Shown here: positions 17,598-27,594 of the stretch, piece after piece
Position numbering within the stretch: position 1 is the first letter of the stretch
How the letters are laid out: every line of letters starts with the position of its first letter
Assembly: GCF_000020525.1 (NCBI RefSeq)
Contig: NC_011026.1
Coordinates: forward strand, 1,656,001-1,720,000
DNA length: 64,000 nucleotides
Source: Chloroherpeton thalassium ATCC 35110
Lineage (GTDB): Bacteria; Bacteroidota; Chlorobiia; Chlorobiales; Chloroherpetonaceae
Direction of reading: 5' to 3'
Made by a program: the position numbers and the translations under genes
The notes under the pieces: model-generated
Databases searched by the model: none
What the model saw: the letters and a program-made list of their open reading frames with translations, nothing else
Told to the model about the DNA's origin: nothing

Positions 17598-20348
17598 CTA
17601 AAACTCATAACCTAAAACGAAGTAGAAAACGGTTGGCGCAAACTGCATGGTTCTGGAATTTTTTTCAGGATCTAAGCGAAACGCTTTGGCAACGGAAAGC
17701 CTGGCGGGCCCAATGGGCGTATGCACCGAAAATGTTGCCCCAACGCCATGGAAAAAATCTTCGATTTTCATTTTCTCTTCAGCTTGTTCCCAGATGTTCC
17801 CAATATTGTAGTGTAGGCAAAACGACGTCGGAAAAACAAGTAGCAACGGAATATCAAAATGCAGATCGATGCCGCTTGTGAGCAGTTGCCGCCCGCGATA
17901 GTCATCGAGCCGAAAGCCATAAAAAGTGGTGCTATATGAACTGCTGATGCCGCCTAAACTAAACTGTTGACTGAGCGGGGTTAAGTCGTCGGCAATGCCA
18001 AAATTCAAATTGACGCGAACCGCGATGTCATCCGTAATTCGTCCAATATCCTGATAGCTGAGAAACAGTTTGGAAAAGGCGTCGTTTCTATCGCCAAACT
18101 GCGGCGTATGCTCATAATAAATGTCGAGATAATTACCTTTTTTCGCGCCGGTTGGATCGTCGCGCGTATCTAAGGTCAAGCGAGTTCGAAGCGTGAGCAG
18201 GTCTAAATTCTCACGATCGATATTAAACGTGCCCGGAAAAGTCTGTGCATTTTGAAAAATCAGCTCGAGCGAAGCAAGGCCATCGCGATGAACTTGCCCG
18301 CCAATGGCAATGGCTGTGCCATAAGATTGATGGCCATATTCGCCTAAGCGATCTCTATCGGAAGAGACGCCCGCATGTGAAAAGAAAACAAGCGTTTTAT
18401 AAACATCGCGATGTTCATAAAAAACGCGTGTGAAAAAGGTGAGGTAAGTGCTCCAAAGCCGATGCGCGCGAAACTCAATTTGCCCTGAGTAGTTGCGGCT
18501 GCCGATAGTGGTCCAGCCGCCGAATTCGGTGGCGCGCCCCAAAAAATTCTCATTTCGAAAATCCAGCAAAAATTGCGATCCATAAACATCATCCACGCGA
18601 AAGCCGAAGCGGAGAATTTCGCTGTATCGCTCGTCGAGTTTGATGTTCATTTCGGTTAAAAGCGCGCCGGTTGAATCGTGATAATCAACGGGAAACATGG
18701 AGACTCGGTTGAAAATGCTCGTGTTATATAGCTGCGAAATCGATTTTTCCACCGATGACTTGCTTAAAACTTTAGACGTGTCGAAAGTGATTTCTCGGTC
18801 GATAATCGATTTTTGCGTTCGCTTGCGGCTTCTGAAAATATTGATGTCGGAAACCTTTCCACTGCTGGTTTCAATAAACAGCGTGTCCTGGCGAACGTGG
18901 ACTTTTGCCAAATCGACAAGCGGAAAACCACGATTTCGATATTCATGAACCAGCCGTTCCAATTGCAGCGTGCCTTCGCGATTGGTGTAATTTTTCCCCA
19001 AAATGGGTGAAAACACGCTCTGCACTTTTTCATCCGAAAAAAGCGCCAAGCCTGAAATTTTTACATGATGAAAAACGTGAAGCGGTTTGGCAACATAAGT
19101 GAGAAGATTTTGCTCATGGTCTATTTCGGCATAAGCGTCTGTGAAAAGATCGGTGTCGAGGAGTTGCGTAAGTCCTGATTTTATATGCGGTTCGGCAAAA
19201 ACGTGCTCGCGAATCAGTTGTTGCAGCGAGTCGGGAAACGCGTCGATGCCGAGCAATTTTTTTTCATAGCCGCGCGCGCTAACAGTGCTCGCACTTGGAG
19301 ACGCCGTTATTTTTTTCAAGCTATCGGCCAATTGCAGTCCAGCGCTATATCCAAGCTGGATGAGCGTATCGACAGCGGAAAAATTGGCGGATTCGTGAGA
19401 ACCGAGCTGCGGGCTGATGACCACATCGGCTTGCTGAAGCTGCTTGCGATTTTGGTCTAACATCATGATGCCAATAATTTGATCGGCGGTTTTCCATGGC
19501 AAGTCTAAATCTTGCGGAGAATGGTAAAGCACGCCCATCGTATTAACGGCAACTTTTAGATCGTAGTCATATTTTTCAATCAGGTCGACTGGCAAATTTG
19601 AAACAAGGCCGCCATCAACAAGTTCATATTTTCCAGATTTTATTGGCGAAAAAATTAAAGGGACGGTGGCGCTGGCACGCATGGCTTCGGAAATCGAGCC
19701 TGCTTTTAGCACCACGCGAGTTCCTGTAATCAAATCCGCTGCAACCGCACGAAATGGAATCGGAAGCTGGTTGAACTCATGATTTGAATGGTAAGGTGCA
19801 TTTAAGATGAGCAAATCGAGCGTTTTGGTTAAAGGCTGCGCAGCGCTAAACGATTTTGGAATCATCAGTTGAAGGCCGTCGAAACGAAGCGTAACAGTGG
19901 CGCGATCGCGAACTTTTTTCTGCTCGAGAAAAAGATCGCGTCGGTGCGCGGCGTTCGCCAATGAAGTGAGCTCTTCCCAAGGAAGGGTTAGGCAAATGGC
20001 TTCCAATTCTGATGCCGAGTAGCCAACGCTATAAAGTCCGCCGACAATCGCCCCAATGCTTGTCCCAACGATGAAATCGATTGGAATTTGGTTTTCCTCT
20101 AACGCTTTCAGCACGCCCACTTGCGCCAAGCCTCGCGCACCACCGCCAGACAACGCAAGCCCGATGGATTTTCGGGCTGGCCGGACAAAAGGCGCTATTT
20201 TATAACGATTATATTCAAGCGTGAGCGTGTCGGGAAAAATTTTCTCAGTTGAGAAAGTTTGTTTTGCTCCTGCAAAAACAGGCGGTACGATGAGAAAAAC
20301 AATCAGAAAAAAGAGCGTCGCACTGAAATATGTATGTTGTTTTGGCAA
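17598..20348 (-). CDS. Patatin-like phospholipase fused to POTRA and Omp85/BamA-type barrel
   Basis: A 916-residue outer-membrane protein. A signal peptide covers residues 1-26. The patatin domain (about 60-260) has the oxyanion loop SGGGARGL, the nucleophile GTSIG and the catalytic Asp in VDGGLVSN. One or more POTRA-like domains follow (about 400-560), then a C-terminal 16-strand barrel (about 570-916) ending in YFVLGYEF with an aromatic last residue. This order is that of the type Vd (PlpD-like) family, in which the lipase is exported or displayed through its own barrel. The only in-frame start is TTG at 20348; no ATG gives a complete signal peptide. Confidence 0.92.
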   Translation of the reverse strand: MPKQHTYFSATLFFLIVFLIVPPVFAGAKQTFSTEKIFPDTLTLEYNRYKIAPFVRPARKSIGLALSGGGARGLAQVGVLKALEENQIPIDFIVGTSIGAIVGGLYSVGYSASELEAICLTLPWEELTSLANAAHRRDLFLEQKKVRDRATVTLRFDGLQLMIPKSFSAAQPLTKTLDLLILNAPYHSNHEFNQLPIPFRAVAADLITGTRVVLKAGSISEAMRASATVPLIFSPIKSGKYELVDGGLVSNLPVDLIEKYDYDLKVAVNTMGVLYHSPQDLDLPWKTADQIIGIMMLDQNRKQLQQADVVISPQLGSHESANFSAVDTLIQLGYSAGLQLADSLKKITASPSASTVSARGYEKKLLGIDAFPDSLQQLIREHVFAEPHIKSGLTQLLDTDLFTDAYAEIDHEQNLLTYVAKPLHVFHHVKISGLALFSDEKVQSVFSPILGKNYTNREGTLQLERLVHEYRNRGFPLVDLAKVHVRQDTLFIETSSGKVSDINIFRSRKRTQKSIIDREITFDTSKVLSKSSVEKSISQLYNTSIFNRVSMFPVDYHDSTGALLTEMNIKLDERYSEILRFGFRVDDVYGSQFLLDFRNENFLGRATEFGGWTTIGSRNYSGQIEFRAHRLWSTYLTFFTRVFYEHRDVYKTLVFFSHAGVSSDRDRLGEYGHQSYGTAIAIGGQVHRDGLASLELIFQNAQTFPGTFNIDRENLDLLTLRTRLTLDTRDDPTGAKKGNYLDIYYEHTPQFGDRNDAFSKLFLSYQDIGRITDDIAVRVNLNFGIADDLTPLSQQFSLGGISSSYSTTFYGFRLDDYRGRQLLTSGIDLHFDIPLLLVFPTSFCLHYNIGNIWEQAEEKMKIEDFFHGVGATFSVHTPIGPARLSVAKAFRLDPEKNSRTMQFAPTVFYFVLGYEF

Positions 20349-20509
20349 TGGCTTACGTTAAAAAATAGCTGAATGAAAAACTGAAAATACAAAAATTCCA
20401 AAGTGTCGTCAATCACTTCAGTTTGTATCAATGAATAAGCTTTGATAAGCTGCTTACAAGTTTGTATTTTGTATCGTTTAAGCTAAATAAATCAACTAAA
20501 CGTATTGAA

Positions 20510-21349
20510 ATGTCTTGGTTTAAGAGGGTCAAGCCGGCAATTACGACAGAACAGAAAAGAGACGTACCAGAAGGGCTTTGGTGGAAATGTGAAAAATGTG
20601 GTGCCATGTTGCATCGCAAGCAGCTCGAAGACAATCTTTTTACCTGCCCTGAGTGTGACAATCATTTCAGGATTTCGCCTGAACGCTATTTTCAAATACT
20701 ATTTGATGAAAAGCGATTTGAAGAATTTGAAGCGCATTTGCGTTCCGCCGACCCGCTCGGTTTTGTAGACACCAAGCGCTATGTCGATAGAATTCAGTCG
20801 ACAATGGAAAAAACAGGAAAAACAGACGCCTGTCGCAATGCAATTGGGCACATTGGCGGCCATCATGTGGTGGTTTCAGCAATGGACTTTGGGTTTATTG
20901 GCGGCTCGATGGGATCGGTTGTGGGCGAGAAAATTTCCCGCGCAATTGATAAAAGTTTAGCCGAAGAAGCGCCATTTATTATGATTTCGCAGTCAGGCGG
21001 CGCCAGGATGATGGAAGCTGCGCTCAGCTTGATGCAAATGGCGAAAACTTCTGCAAAACTGACGCTGCTCCACGAAAAAGGAATCCCATACATTTCTTTG
21101 ATGACAGATCCGACGACTGGCGGCGTAACCGCTTCGTTTGCAATGTTAGGCGATTTCAATTTGGCTGAACCTAACGCTTATATCGGGTTTGCTGGCCAGC
21201 GTGTGATTAAAGAAACCATCCGAAAAGATTTGCCAGAAGGGTTTCAACGAGCAGAATTTTTAAGAGAACATGGCTTTATCGACTTTATTGTGCATCGGGT
21301 AGAGCTAAAAGCAAAAGTTGAGCAATTGCTGAACTTGTTGAAAGGATAA
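20510..21349 (+). CDS. accD: Acetyl-CoA carboxylase carboxyltransferase subunit beta
   Basis: A 279-residue subunit that, with AccA, moves the carboxyl group from biotin to acetyl-CoA in the first step of fatty-acid synthesis. The N-terminal zinc ribbon has WWKCEKCG and [10 protein letters not shown]. The crotonase-fold core includes [29 protein letters not shown] and [12 protein letters not shown]. The ATG at 20510 (MSWFKRVKP) is the family start; the frame stays open upstream but lacks family similarity. It is divergent from the patatin-fusion gene and appears monocistronic. Confidence 0.97.
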   Translation: MSWFKRVKPAITTEQKRDVPEGLWWKCEKCGAMLHRKQLEDNLFTCPECDNHFRISPERYFQILFDEKRFEEFEAHLRSADPLGFVDTKRYVDRIQSTMEKTGKTDACRNAIGHIGGHHVVVSAMDFGFIGGSMGSVVGEKISRAIDKSLAEEAPFIMISQSGGARMMEAALSLMQMAKTSAKLTLLHEKGIPYISLMTDPTTGGVTASFAMLGDFNLAEPNAYIGFAGQRVIKETIRKDLPEGFQRAEFLREHGFIDFIVHRVELKAKVEQLLNLLKG

Positions 21350-21492
21350 CATCGTGCTTAACGAGGAAGACAAAGCGACAGAACACTTTTTGTGACGGTT
21401 AAGAAATTTCGCTTTCCCCCATTTTTCCCTTTTTTCAATATCAGATGCTGTTCATTTTCTGATTTGGTAGCGTCTTACAAGAATGCGCTTTT

Positions 21493-23268
21493 TTAAGGCT
21501 TCTCATTAAATTTGCCAACTTTTTGCTGCAATGAAATGCTTTGCCGATCTTGCTCAAGTGCTTTTGTCCAATATTCCATGGCTTTTTCTTTGTTACCTAA
21601 TTTCAAATAGACATCGCCCAAGTGTTCTTGCACCACCGCGCCGGCACGCCCCAAGGTAACAGCTTTTTCAATCCATACTTTGGCCTCCTCATATTTTCCC
21701 ATTTTGAAATAGATCCATCCCATTGTGTCAAGATAAGCGCCGTTGTCCGGTTCATTTTCCACGGCTATTCTGGCCATATCGAGACAGCGCTCCAACTGTT
21801 CGCCTCGTTCAGCAAGCGTGTAGGCCAAATTGTTGAGAACCAACGCGTTGTTCGGATCGAGCTTGATCGCTTCTTCGTAACTATTGATGCTTTCTTTATA
21901 GCGCTTCAGTCGGTCGTAGGCAATGCCAAGTGTGCTAAACGCTTGCACTTTGGAATCGGTATCCACCAAACCCAGAGAATCTAATTTGATTGCATCAGAG
22001 AGAACCGTGATGGCTTCGTCATCTTTTCCCTCCTGATTCAATGAAATTCCTAAGAGCAGTCTTAAGCGAAATTTGGGATTCTCGACAACTTGCAAGGCTT
22101 TTTTTAGCACAGCGGAAGCGGAAGCGTAATCGCCAAGGCTCAAATGTGAAACTCCTAAATTTTCCCAGCCCATCTCTGTGGATGGCTGCAGCTCTGTCAC
22201 TTTTTTGAAGTTAGAAATCGCTTCTGAAAAATTTTTCTGCCCTAATGCCAGCGCCCCTTTCAGCAAATAGACTTTCCATTCAGTTGGATTTTCCCGTTGA
22301 ATTTCCTCCAGCACCAACAAGGTGGGCTTCACCATGTTGGTGTCCGTTTCAATTCGGCGAAAATACATTTCTGCAACGCCCAGTTTATCTTCAACCTCAA
22401 ACGAATGTAGACTAAAAACCTTTTTGATAATAACGCTGAAATTAACGAAGTCTTGTAATTTCAGGTAAGTTTCACCAAGCGCGACCAAGGCTTTAAAATC
22501 AGTGGGTTCAATGTTTAAAACATCTTGATAGGCACGAATAGCATCTTGATAACGGCCAGAGCGGATATACATGTCCCCTAAAGTTCGGTAGAGCTCCAAA
22601 TTTTCAGGATCGACAATAATCATATCTTGCAAAGTCATAATTGCCGAATCGTATTGCTTGAGTTGAACATGAAGCAGAAATTTTTGGGACAACACATCCA
22701 TTTCAAAACCAACGATGTCGATAATCTTATTATAAACCTCAATCGCTTTTTGCGCTTGATTTGCAGCATTGTATGAATTGGCGAGCATATAGAGCGCACT
22801 GATATCGTTAGGATCTTTGTTTGTAATGCGCAAGTATTGTTCGGCGGCCTTTTCAAATTCTCTGGTATCAAAATATAGTTGTCCTAACAAATCACTGTAC
22901 CACTTATTGGTGGAATCCAACTCTGTTGCTTTTTTGGCATAAGTGATAGCCGAGGCTTGGTTGTCCAGGTTTTTATAGGCTTTAGCGATCGAAAAGAAAA
23001 TAGCCGGTTCTTTTGGCGAGTATTCAAGCGCATCTTCATATTCCAGAATCGCTTGTGAATATTGCTGTTTTGCTTCAAACAGCGCGCCATTAACGAAGTG
23101 CAGCATCGACTCGCGCTCGCGATCTTTGGATTGTTGCTGATGATTGCGCGACTTTGCGGATAACGAGCCAACAGAAATGAAAAGCAAAAGTATGAAGACA
23201 ATAGCAGTGCGTAAAAACTTGCAAAAGCGTGGCAGAAAAAATAAGCAGTTTAAAGTGTTCATAACCAT
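21493..23268 (-). CDS. TPR-repeat protein with signal peptide
   Basis: About 591 residues. A hydrophobic signal (RTAIVFILLLFISVGSLSA) is followed by at least twelve tetratricopeptide repeats. Good examples are AIRAYQDVLNIEPTDFKALV and SYEEAIKLDPNNALVLNNLA. Such exported TPR proteins act as scaffolds in the periplasm or at the outer membrane; the partner is unknown. The frame is open to 23415, but the ATG at 23268 or 23262 best fits a signal peptide; neither has a strong ribosome binding site. It is transcribed separately from the barrel-like gene further right. Confidence 0.85.
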   Translation of the reverse strand: MVMNTLNCLFFLPRFCKFLRTAIVFILLLFISVGSLSAKSRNHQQQSKDRERESMLHFVNGALFEAKQQYSQAILEYEDALEYSPKEPAIFFSIAKAYKNLDNQASAITYAKKATELDSTNKWYSDLLGQLYFDTREFEKAAEQYLRITNKDPNDISALYMLANSYNAANQAQKAIEVYNKIIDIVGFEMDVLSQKFLLHVQLKQYDSAIMTLQDMIIVDPENLELYRTLGDMYIRSGRYQDAIRAYQDVLNIEPTDFKALVALGETYLKLQDFVNFSVIIKKVFSLHSFEVEDKLGVAEMYFRRIETDTNMVKPTLLVLEEIQRENPTEWKVYLLKGALALGQKNFSEAISNFKKVTELQPSTEMGWENLGVSHLSLGDYASASAVLKKALQVVENPKFRLRLLLGISLNQEGKDDEAITVLSDAIKLDSLGLVDTDSKVQAFSTLGIAYDRLKRYKESINSYEEAIKLDPNNALVLNNLAYTLAERGEQLERCLDMARIAVENEPDNGAYLDTMGWIYFKMGKYEEAKVWIEKAVTLGRAGAVVQEHLGDVYLKLGNKEKAMEYWTKALEQDRQSISLQQKVGKFNEKP

Positions 23269-23510
23269 CTTTGGCTTAAAAAATTGTAGGAGCAATCGTG
23301 AATGAATCTGATTTGGGCTATCACTCACGCGCTCCTCATAGCGCATTGACTTGATAAAGTAAAAAGGAAATAACTCAAATAAAATTTCTCGAAACAAAGA
23401 TTTTGTTAAATACATCCATGGTTTTTATGAACGGCGATGAGCTTAATTTTTACTAACAAGTCGAGGTTTCAATAAATTTTAAATAGGTCATTCTAAAAAG
23501 CAGCGAAAAT

Positions 23511-23556
23511 AAAAAAGCCACTAAGTTGCTTTCGTGCTTAGTGGCTTCTTTATTTT
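23511..23556 (-). terminator. Intrinsic terminator after the outer-membrane protein gene
   Basis: AAGCCACTAAG pairs with CTTAGTGGCTT across an 11-base loop. The A run at its left end supplies the U tract on the minus strand. Confidence 0.88.
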
Positions 23557-23576
23557 TAGCGGTAAAATTTCGTTTT

Positions 23577-24932
23577 TTACTGGGCTGATTCCTCAACGAA
23601 GGATACTCTTTTTGGCGTAAAGCTCAATTTGAGAATTTCAATTTGCAGCTCGCTATCTCCTGAAGGATAAATCCATTTGCGAACTCTATCTAACATTTGA
23701 TTTTCAATAAATATTGCGGTGGGCGTTTGATCAAACGTGGAAACTAAAATACGAGCATTTTTTGTCCTTCCATCTTTTCCAATAACGATATCAAAGTAAA
23801 TAGACCCTTCGATCGAGTCATCAATTTCTCTGCCTTGTTTATAAATCGAAACCAACTCTTGGCTATTGTCGCTGATAACCTGTCTAATTTTTGCGTTACG
23901 CTGCCTTTCCGCTTTTGATAGGCCATTGTTGGCATCAATCTCTTCCTCAGTTTCAACAAAAAGAGAAAAAGCTTTTCCGAATCCGGTGCTGAAACTTAAT
24001 GAAAACTTGAACGGCAGATAATTATGTGTTGAGAGCTTATAAACGCCGATAGATTCATCATAAACAGTTTTATCGTTTCCACCTAACAATAGAAACTCGC
24101 CAACAGGCTCAACGCTTAGCCAATCAAGCAGGCGCCAGGTTGCGCCAATTCCAAGATAAGCGTAATCCTCTCGGCTATAGATGTACTCGGGCATTGCATA
24201 GCCAACGTACATTTCACCCGATACTTCGGTAAAGAAATCAACTTTTTCAGTCGGATATTTAAATCCAACACCAAATGCAACGCTATTGCGTCCGCCATTC
24301 ATAATTTGCGTTTTGCTTGACGTACGCGACTGATTTGAGCCAGAAGTAAAGAAGTTTTTGATGCCAAAGTTAAAGTGAAGACCTGGGGAGGTTTCGTAAA
24401 AAACATTATCGAAGTAATAGGACATGAGAAAGAGAAACTGGCCATCAAAATATCCGCTGCTATAAGGAATGAATGGTGCGTTTGCATTGCCGCTAATTGG
24501 AATATAACAAGTTGCTAATGCGCCAAATTGAACATGTTCGTTTTGAGTACTAATAGAACCCAATTTACTAGAAAACCGTACTTCGCTTAAGAATTCACGA
24601 TTAAAGCCCATTCCATAAGTCGTAAATGTTTTCTGAAGAAGGGTAGCACCGCCGGATAATGTCAAATTGTTGAGCACGGCATAGTCAACCAGTAAATCTG
24701 AGTTGTACTGCGTTAAATCATCTGTTCGTTTAGCAATTGGGTTATTGTGCCCAGCTGATTCATAAAATCCTGTATTTGACCAACCAATTTTTAGTGCGCC
24801 TTCCCTCATTATATGGGCTTCTTGTACCCGAAATAGCCTGCTGCTACTTGTTACAGGCGCTTGTGCAAAGAGTGCGGTGCAATTAGCCAATAAAACGAAT
24901 ATGAACAAAAAAAATTGTACAATTTTATACAT
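23577..24932 (-). CDS. Putative outer-membrane barrel protein with TonB-C/AgmX-like C-terminal domain
   Basis: About 451 residues. A signal peptide ends at CTALFAQAPV. Residues 30-340 contain many alternating amphipathic strands rich in aromatic residues, as in a beta-barrel. The last 110 residues look like a TonB C-terminal or AgmX/PglI-type domain (SIYFDIVIGKDGRTKNARIL...LDRVRKWIYP). That combination is uncommon, since TonB-C domains normally sit in the periplasm on an inner-membrane anchor. The start at 24932 is chosen for the signal peptide; the frame extends upstream to 25076. Function unknown. Confidence 0.7.
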   Translation of the reverse strand: MYKIVQFFLFIFVLLANCTALFAQAPVTSSSRLFRVQEAHIMREGALKIGWSNTGFYESAGHNNPIAKRTDDLTQYNSDLLVDYAVLNNLTLSGGATLLQKTFTTYGMGFNREFLSEVRFSSKLGSISTQNEHVQFGALATCYIPISGNANAPFIPYSSGYFDGQFLFLMSYYFDNVFYETSPGLHFNFGIKNFFTSGSNQSRTSSKTQIMNGGRNSVAFGVGFKYPTEKVDFFTEVSGEMYVGYAMPEYIYSREDYAYLGIGATWRLLDWLSVEPVGEFLLLGGNDKTVYDESIGVYKLSTHNYLPFKFSLSFSTGFGKAFSLFVETEEEIDANNGLSKAERQRNAKIRQVISDNSQELVSIYKQGREIDDSIEGSIYFDIVIGKDGRTKNARILVSTFDQTPTAIFIENQMLDRVRKWIYPSGDSELQIEILKLSFTPKRVSFVEESAQ

Positions 24933-25165
24933 TAGTGACAAATAGATTTTTTTCTCTTCAGTGGGTATGAGCTTTTTATTTCTCAAAAGGCCATTAGTTC
25001 CGATAAAGGCAAGATACGAGCCAATATATTGTGAACAAGTTGATAAAACAAGTTTATCACGGTTCAATTTTATCAAGCAAGATGAGTTCGGGGCTCTGTC
25101 TTCCTTTTCTTTATTTGGTGTTAGCTATAGTGATATGTTAAATAATTATATTGATCAATTAGCTG

Positions 25166-25852
25166 CTAAAATTTAAAATCGCTCAGCTTTTTCATGCTGT
25201 AAAAAATTCCAAGTGAAAGCAATGCGAGGAAAAATGAAAGCGCCATGGCTTTTTCAAAATTTCCTTCAAAAACTGTGTTGTAAATCGCTAACGAAATCGT
25301 TTCGGTTTTGCCAAGAATATTTCCGCCCAGCATCAGCGTGATGCCTACTTCGCCAAGCGAACGGCCAAAAGAAAGCATCACTCCTGCCAGAATGATTTTT
25401 TTGATGTTAGGCAAAATAACCCAAAAAAAAGTGCTCAGCTCACTTTTTCCCAGTGTATAAGCCGCTTCTATCAGCGTTTTGCCGAAATTTTCAATAGCCG
25501 ACTGAATTGGCTTAACCACAAGCGGTAGGCCGGAAACAAACGCAGCTAAAAAAACTCCCCAAAAACTGAAAATGATATCAATGCCTATTTCAGAAAGATA
25601 TTTTCCGACAAGTCCGTTTCTTCCCAGCAGCAGCAGCAGCAGAAAACCCGTAGCCATAGGTGGAAAAATCAGCGGTAGTGTGACGAGCGCATCTAATGGT
25701 GCTTTAAGCGCAAACCGTTTTTTGGAAAGCAAATATCCAAGCAGCGTTCCCAGCAGCCCGTGCATGATAATCACCAACGCACCGACTTTTAAGCTCAAGA
25801 GTATTGGCCGCAGCGATTCTTCTTCAAAAAAAATGCCGACCAGTTTGTCCAT
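25166..25852 (-). CDS. modB: Molybdate ABC transporter permease ModB
   Basis: A 228-residue membrane protein with five or six hydrophobic segments and the permease EAA-type loop EAAYTLGKSELSTFFWVILP near residue 135, which docks onto the ATPase. The motif FGRSLGEVGITLMLGGN is characteristic of ModB. The start ATG at 25852 overlaps the modA stop in a TGATG arrangement, a sign of coupled translation. No modC ATPase gene follows; the next gene is an unrelated barrel protein about 230 bases on. Confidence 0.93.
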   Translation of the reverse strand: MDKLVGIFFEEESLRPILLSLKVGALVIIMHGLLGTLLGYLLSKKRFALKAPLDALVTLPLIFPPMATGFLLLLLLGRNGLVGKYLSEIGIDIIFSFWGVFLAAFVSGLPLVVKPIQSAIENFGKTLIEAAYTLGKSELSTFFWVILPNIKKIILAGVMLSFGRSLGEVGITLMLGGNILGKTETISLAIYNTVFEGNFEKAMALSFFLALLSLGIFYSMKKLSDFKF

Positions 25853-26586
25853 CACAATCCGTAGTCGTTTAAAATCAATTGCGCCTCTTTGCTTGATAAA
25901 AAGTCAAGAAATGAATTGACTTGCGAGGTGTTTTCAAAACCTTTAACCACAGCAGCTTCAATATCAATCGGTGCGTAAAGTGCGCGATCGACTTCAATAA
26001 ATCCGCCGATCGATGATTTTATGCCAAGCGCGTCGGTTAGGTTCAAAAATCCGGCATCAATTTCACCTGTCATCAAGTAAGCGGAAGTTTGCGGAACCGT
26101 GGAAACCATAACCAGCTTTTGGCGAATCGCGTTATAAAACGGTAGCTGATGTAAGCATTCGGCAGCCGCCGCACCATAAATCGCTTTTGTGGAATCAGGA
26201 AATGCCAGGCGTTTTACGCGGTCATCTTGAATTTCCGCCAAATGGCTAAGCGTTAAGCCTTTTCGATAGGCCAACACTAATTTCCCTTTTCCTAACGAAT
26301 GATGACTCGCAAATTCAAGCTTTGATCTTTTTAAAAAAGAGCGGTCGCCAAAAATCAACCCGGCTTTCCCCCCAAACTGAACTTGCGATAAAATGGTGTT
26401 CATATTTCCAAAAATAGCCTGAACCTGTTTCCCTGTTTTGGCTTCATAGCGATTTTTGATTTCCATGATTGGTCGCTTGTAGCCGGCAGCCGAGGCAATA
26501 ATCAAATCTTGTGAGAAGGCCACCGTGTTAAGGAAAAAAATACCAGTGGCGAGCAAAAGCAGATGTTTCTTGAAGCGTATGTACAT
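25852..26586 (-). CDS. modA: Molybdate ABC transporter substrate-binding protein ModA
   Basis: About 244 residues. A signal peptide (LLLLATGIFFLNTVAFS) is followed by a type II periplasmic binding fold. ASAAGYKRPIMEI near the start and FGDRSFLKRSKLEF carry the oxyanion-contacting Ser positions. The central STVPQTSAYLMTGEIDAGF is typical of ModA. It binds molybdate or tungstate in the periplasm and delivers it to ModB. The start at 26586 (MYIRFKKH) gives a normal signal peptide; an upstream ATG seven codons earlier is possible. Confidence 0.9.
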   Translation of the reverse strand: MYIRFKKHLLLLATGIFFLNTVAFSQDLIIASAAGYKRPIMEIKNRYEAKTGKQVQAIFGNMNTILSQVQFGGKAGLIFGDRSFLKRSKLEFASHHSLGKGKLVLAYRKGLTLSHLAEIQDDRVKRLAFPDSTKAIYGAAAAECLHQLPFYNAIRQKLVMVSTVPQTSAYLMTGEIDAGFLNLTDALGIKSSIGGFIEVDRALYAPIDIEAAVVKGFENTSQVNSFLDFLSSKEAQLILNDYGL

Positions 26587-26737
26587 GTTGGTTGATGCAA
26601 ATGCCAAGTTCTGTTGTTTTTAAAATGCGGCGGAAGTAAAGGAAAATAACTTGCACAGTTAATTGAGCGACTTCCGCCGACTTTGTTCAAATGAACGCTT
26701 GTCGTTTCTGAAAGCACAAACGAACTTGAAAGACTTT

Positions 26738-27193
26738 TTAATCGGCGCTGTTCATTCGTTTGCCTCTGTTTACTTTTTGTTCTAAATCATTAATAGCGCT
26801 TTCCGCGTTTTCAATTTTAGATTTCTGCTTCTGATAGTCTTCGTCGGAAAGCTTCCCAGATTTTCTTTTTTTCTCTAAAGCTTGTTTGGATTTTTGCGTT
26901 TTTTCTTTGGCGACTTTGATTTTAGACTCAGCCGTACTGATGGTTTTATCTAAGCCTTGTTCTTTTTTGCCATACGCGTGGCCATTGTTTTCCTGTTTGC
27001 TGTTCTCAGCATGGGTGCTGGTTTTTCCTTTGGCGGTGTTTTTGCTGTCGTCTTCAAACGTTTTTCTTCCGTTTTCTTCCTGGTAAAGTCGTTTTTCGTC
27101 TTTCCCTTTATTGTTTGCACTCTGAGCAAATGTCGAAGTGCTCGCAAATGTAAGCGCGCAAACCGTGATCAAAAAGAGGCTAAAATTTTTCAT
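26738..27193 (-). CDS. Small exported charged protein, unknown function
   Basis: About 151 residues. The N-terminus MKNFSLFLITVCALTFASTS ending at TFAQ is a signal peptide. The mature part is extremely hydrophilic, Lys/Glu/Asn/Ser-rich, with a predicted coiled coil near its end (KSKIENAESAINDLEQKV). No known domain. It starts five bases after the stop of the small lipoprotein gene and is probably co-transcribed with it, so both should act in the periplasm, perhaps under stress; that role is inference. Confidence 0.7.
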   Translation of the reverse strand: MKNFSLFLITVCALTFASTSTFAQSANNKGKDEKRLYQEENGRKTFEDDSKNTAKGKTSTHAENSKQENNGHAYGKKEQGLDKTISTAESKIKVAKEKTQKSKQALEKKRKSGKLSDEDYQKQKSKIENAESAINDLEQKVNRGKRMNSAD

Positions 27194-27197
27194 GCTG

Positions 27198-27437
27198 CTA
27201 ATTTTTGGGAAGTTCATTGATGATTTTATCAAGTTTTTCTGACGAGTTTTCGATTTCGCTTTTGATGTCTTGAATCTTGTTCTCCGCGGAGTCAGTGGCC
27301 GTTGTTGTTCCCTTTGTTTCTACGGAGTCTGTTTTCTCTACGGAAGGAACTTCTTTGTTTGTGTCGGCTTTTTCACCGCAACCGATAAAGAGCACCGCCA
27401 GAAGCGCGCTCATATAAATGGATGTTTTCATATTCAT
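27198..27437 (-). CDS. Small lipoprotein, unknown function
   Basis: Seventy-nine residues. MNMKTSIYMSALLAVLFIGC is a lipoprotein signal with lipobox LFIGC. The mature chain is Thr/Glu/Lys-rich and ends in a short helix (EIENSSEKLDKIINELPKN). It forms a tight pair with the following exported protein. The frame is open upstream to 27623, but that extension destroys the signal sequence, so the ATG at 27437 is preferred. Confidence 0.7.
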   Translation of the reverse strand: MNMKTSIYMSALLAVLFIGCGEKADTNKEVPSVEKTDSVETKGTTTATDSAENKIQDIKSEIENSSEKLDKIINELPKN

Positions 27438-27594
27438 GTGATTTGGATTGTAGTGTGAGACAGCGTCAAATATTTGGTCTCGCCGTTTTATCCGGCGCGT
27501 CGGATTCCATAAGAACAGAAGAAAAATATCTAATAAAAAGTGAGAATAAAACGCCCAATACTGCATCCAAAAAGGAACCCGTTTGGCGATCGTT

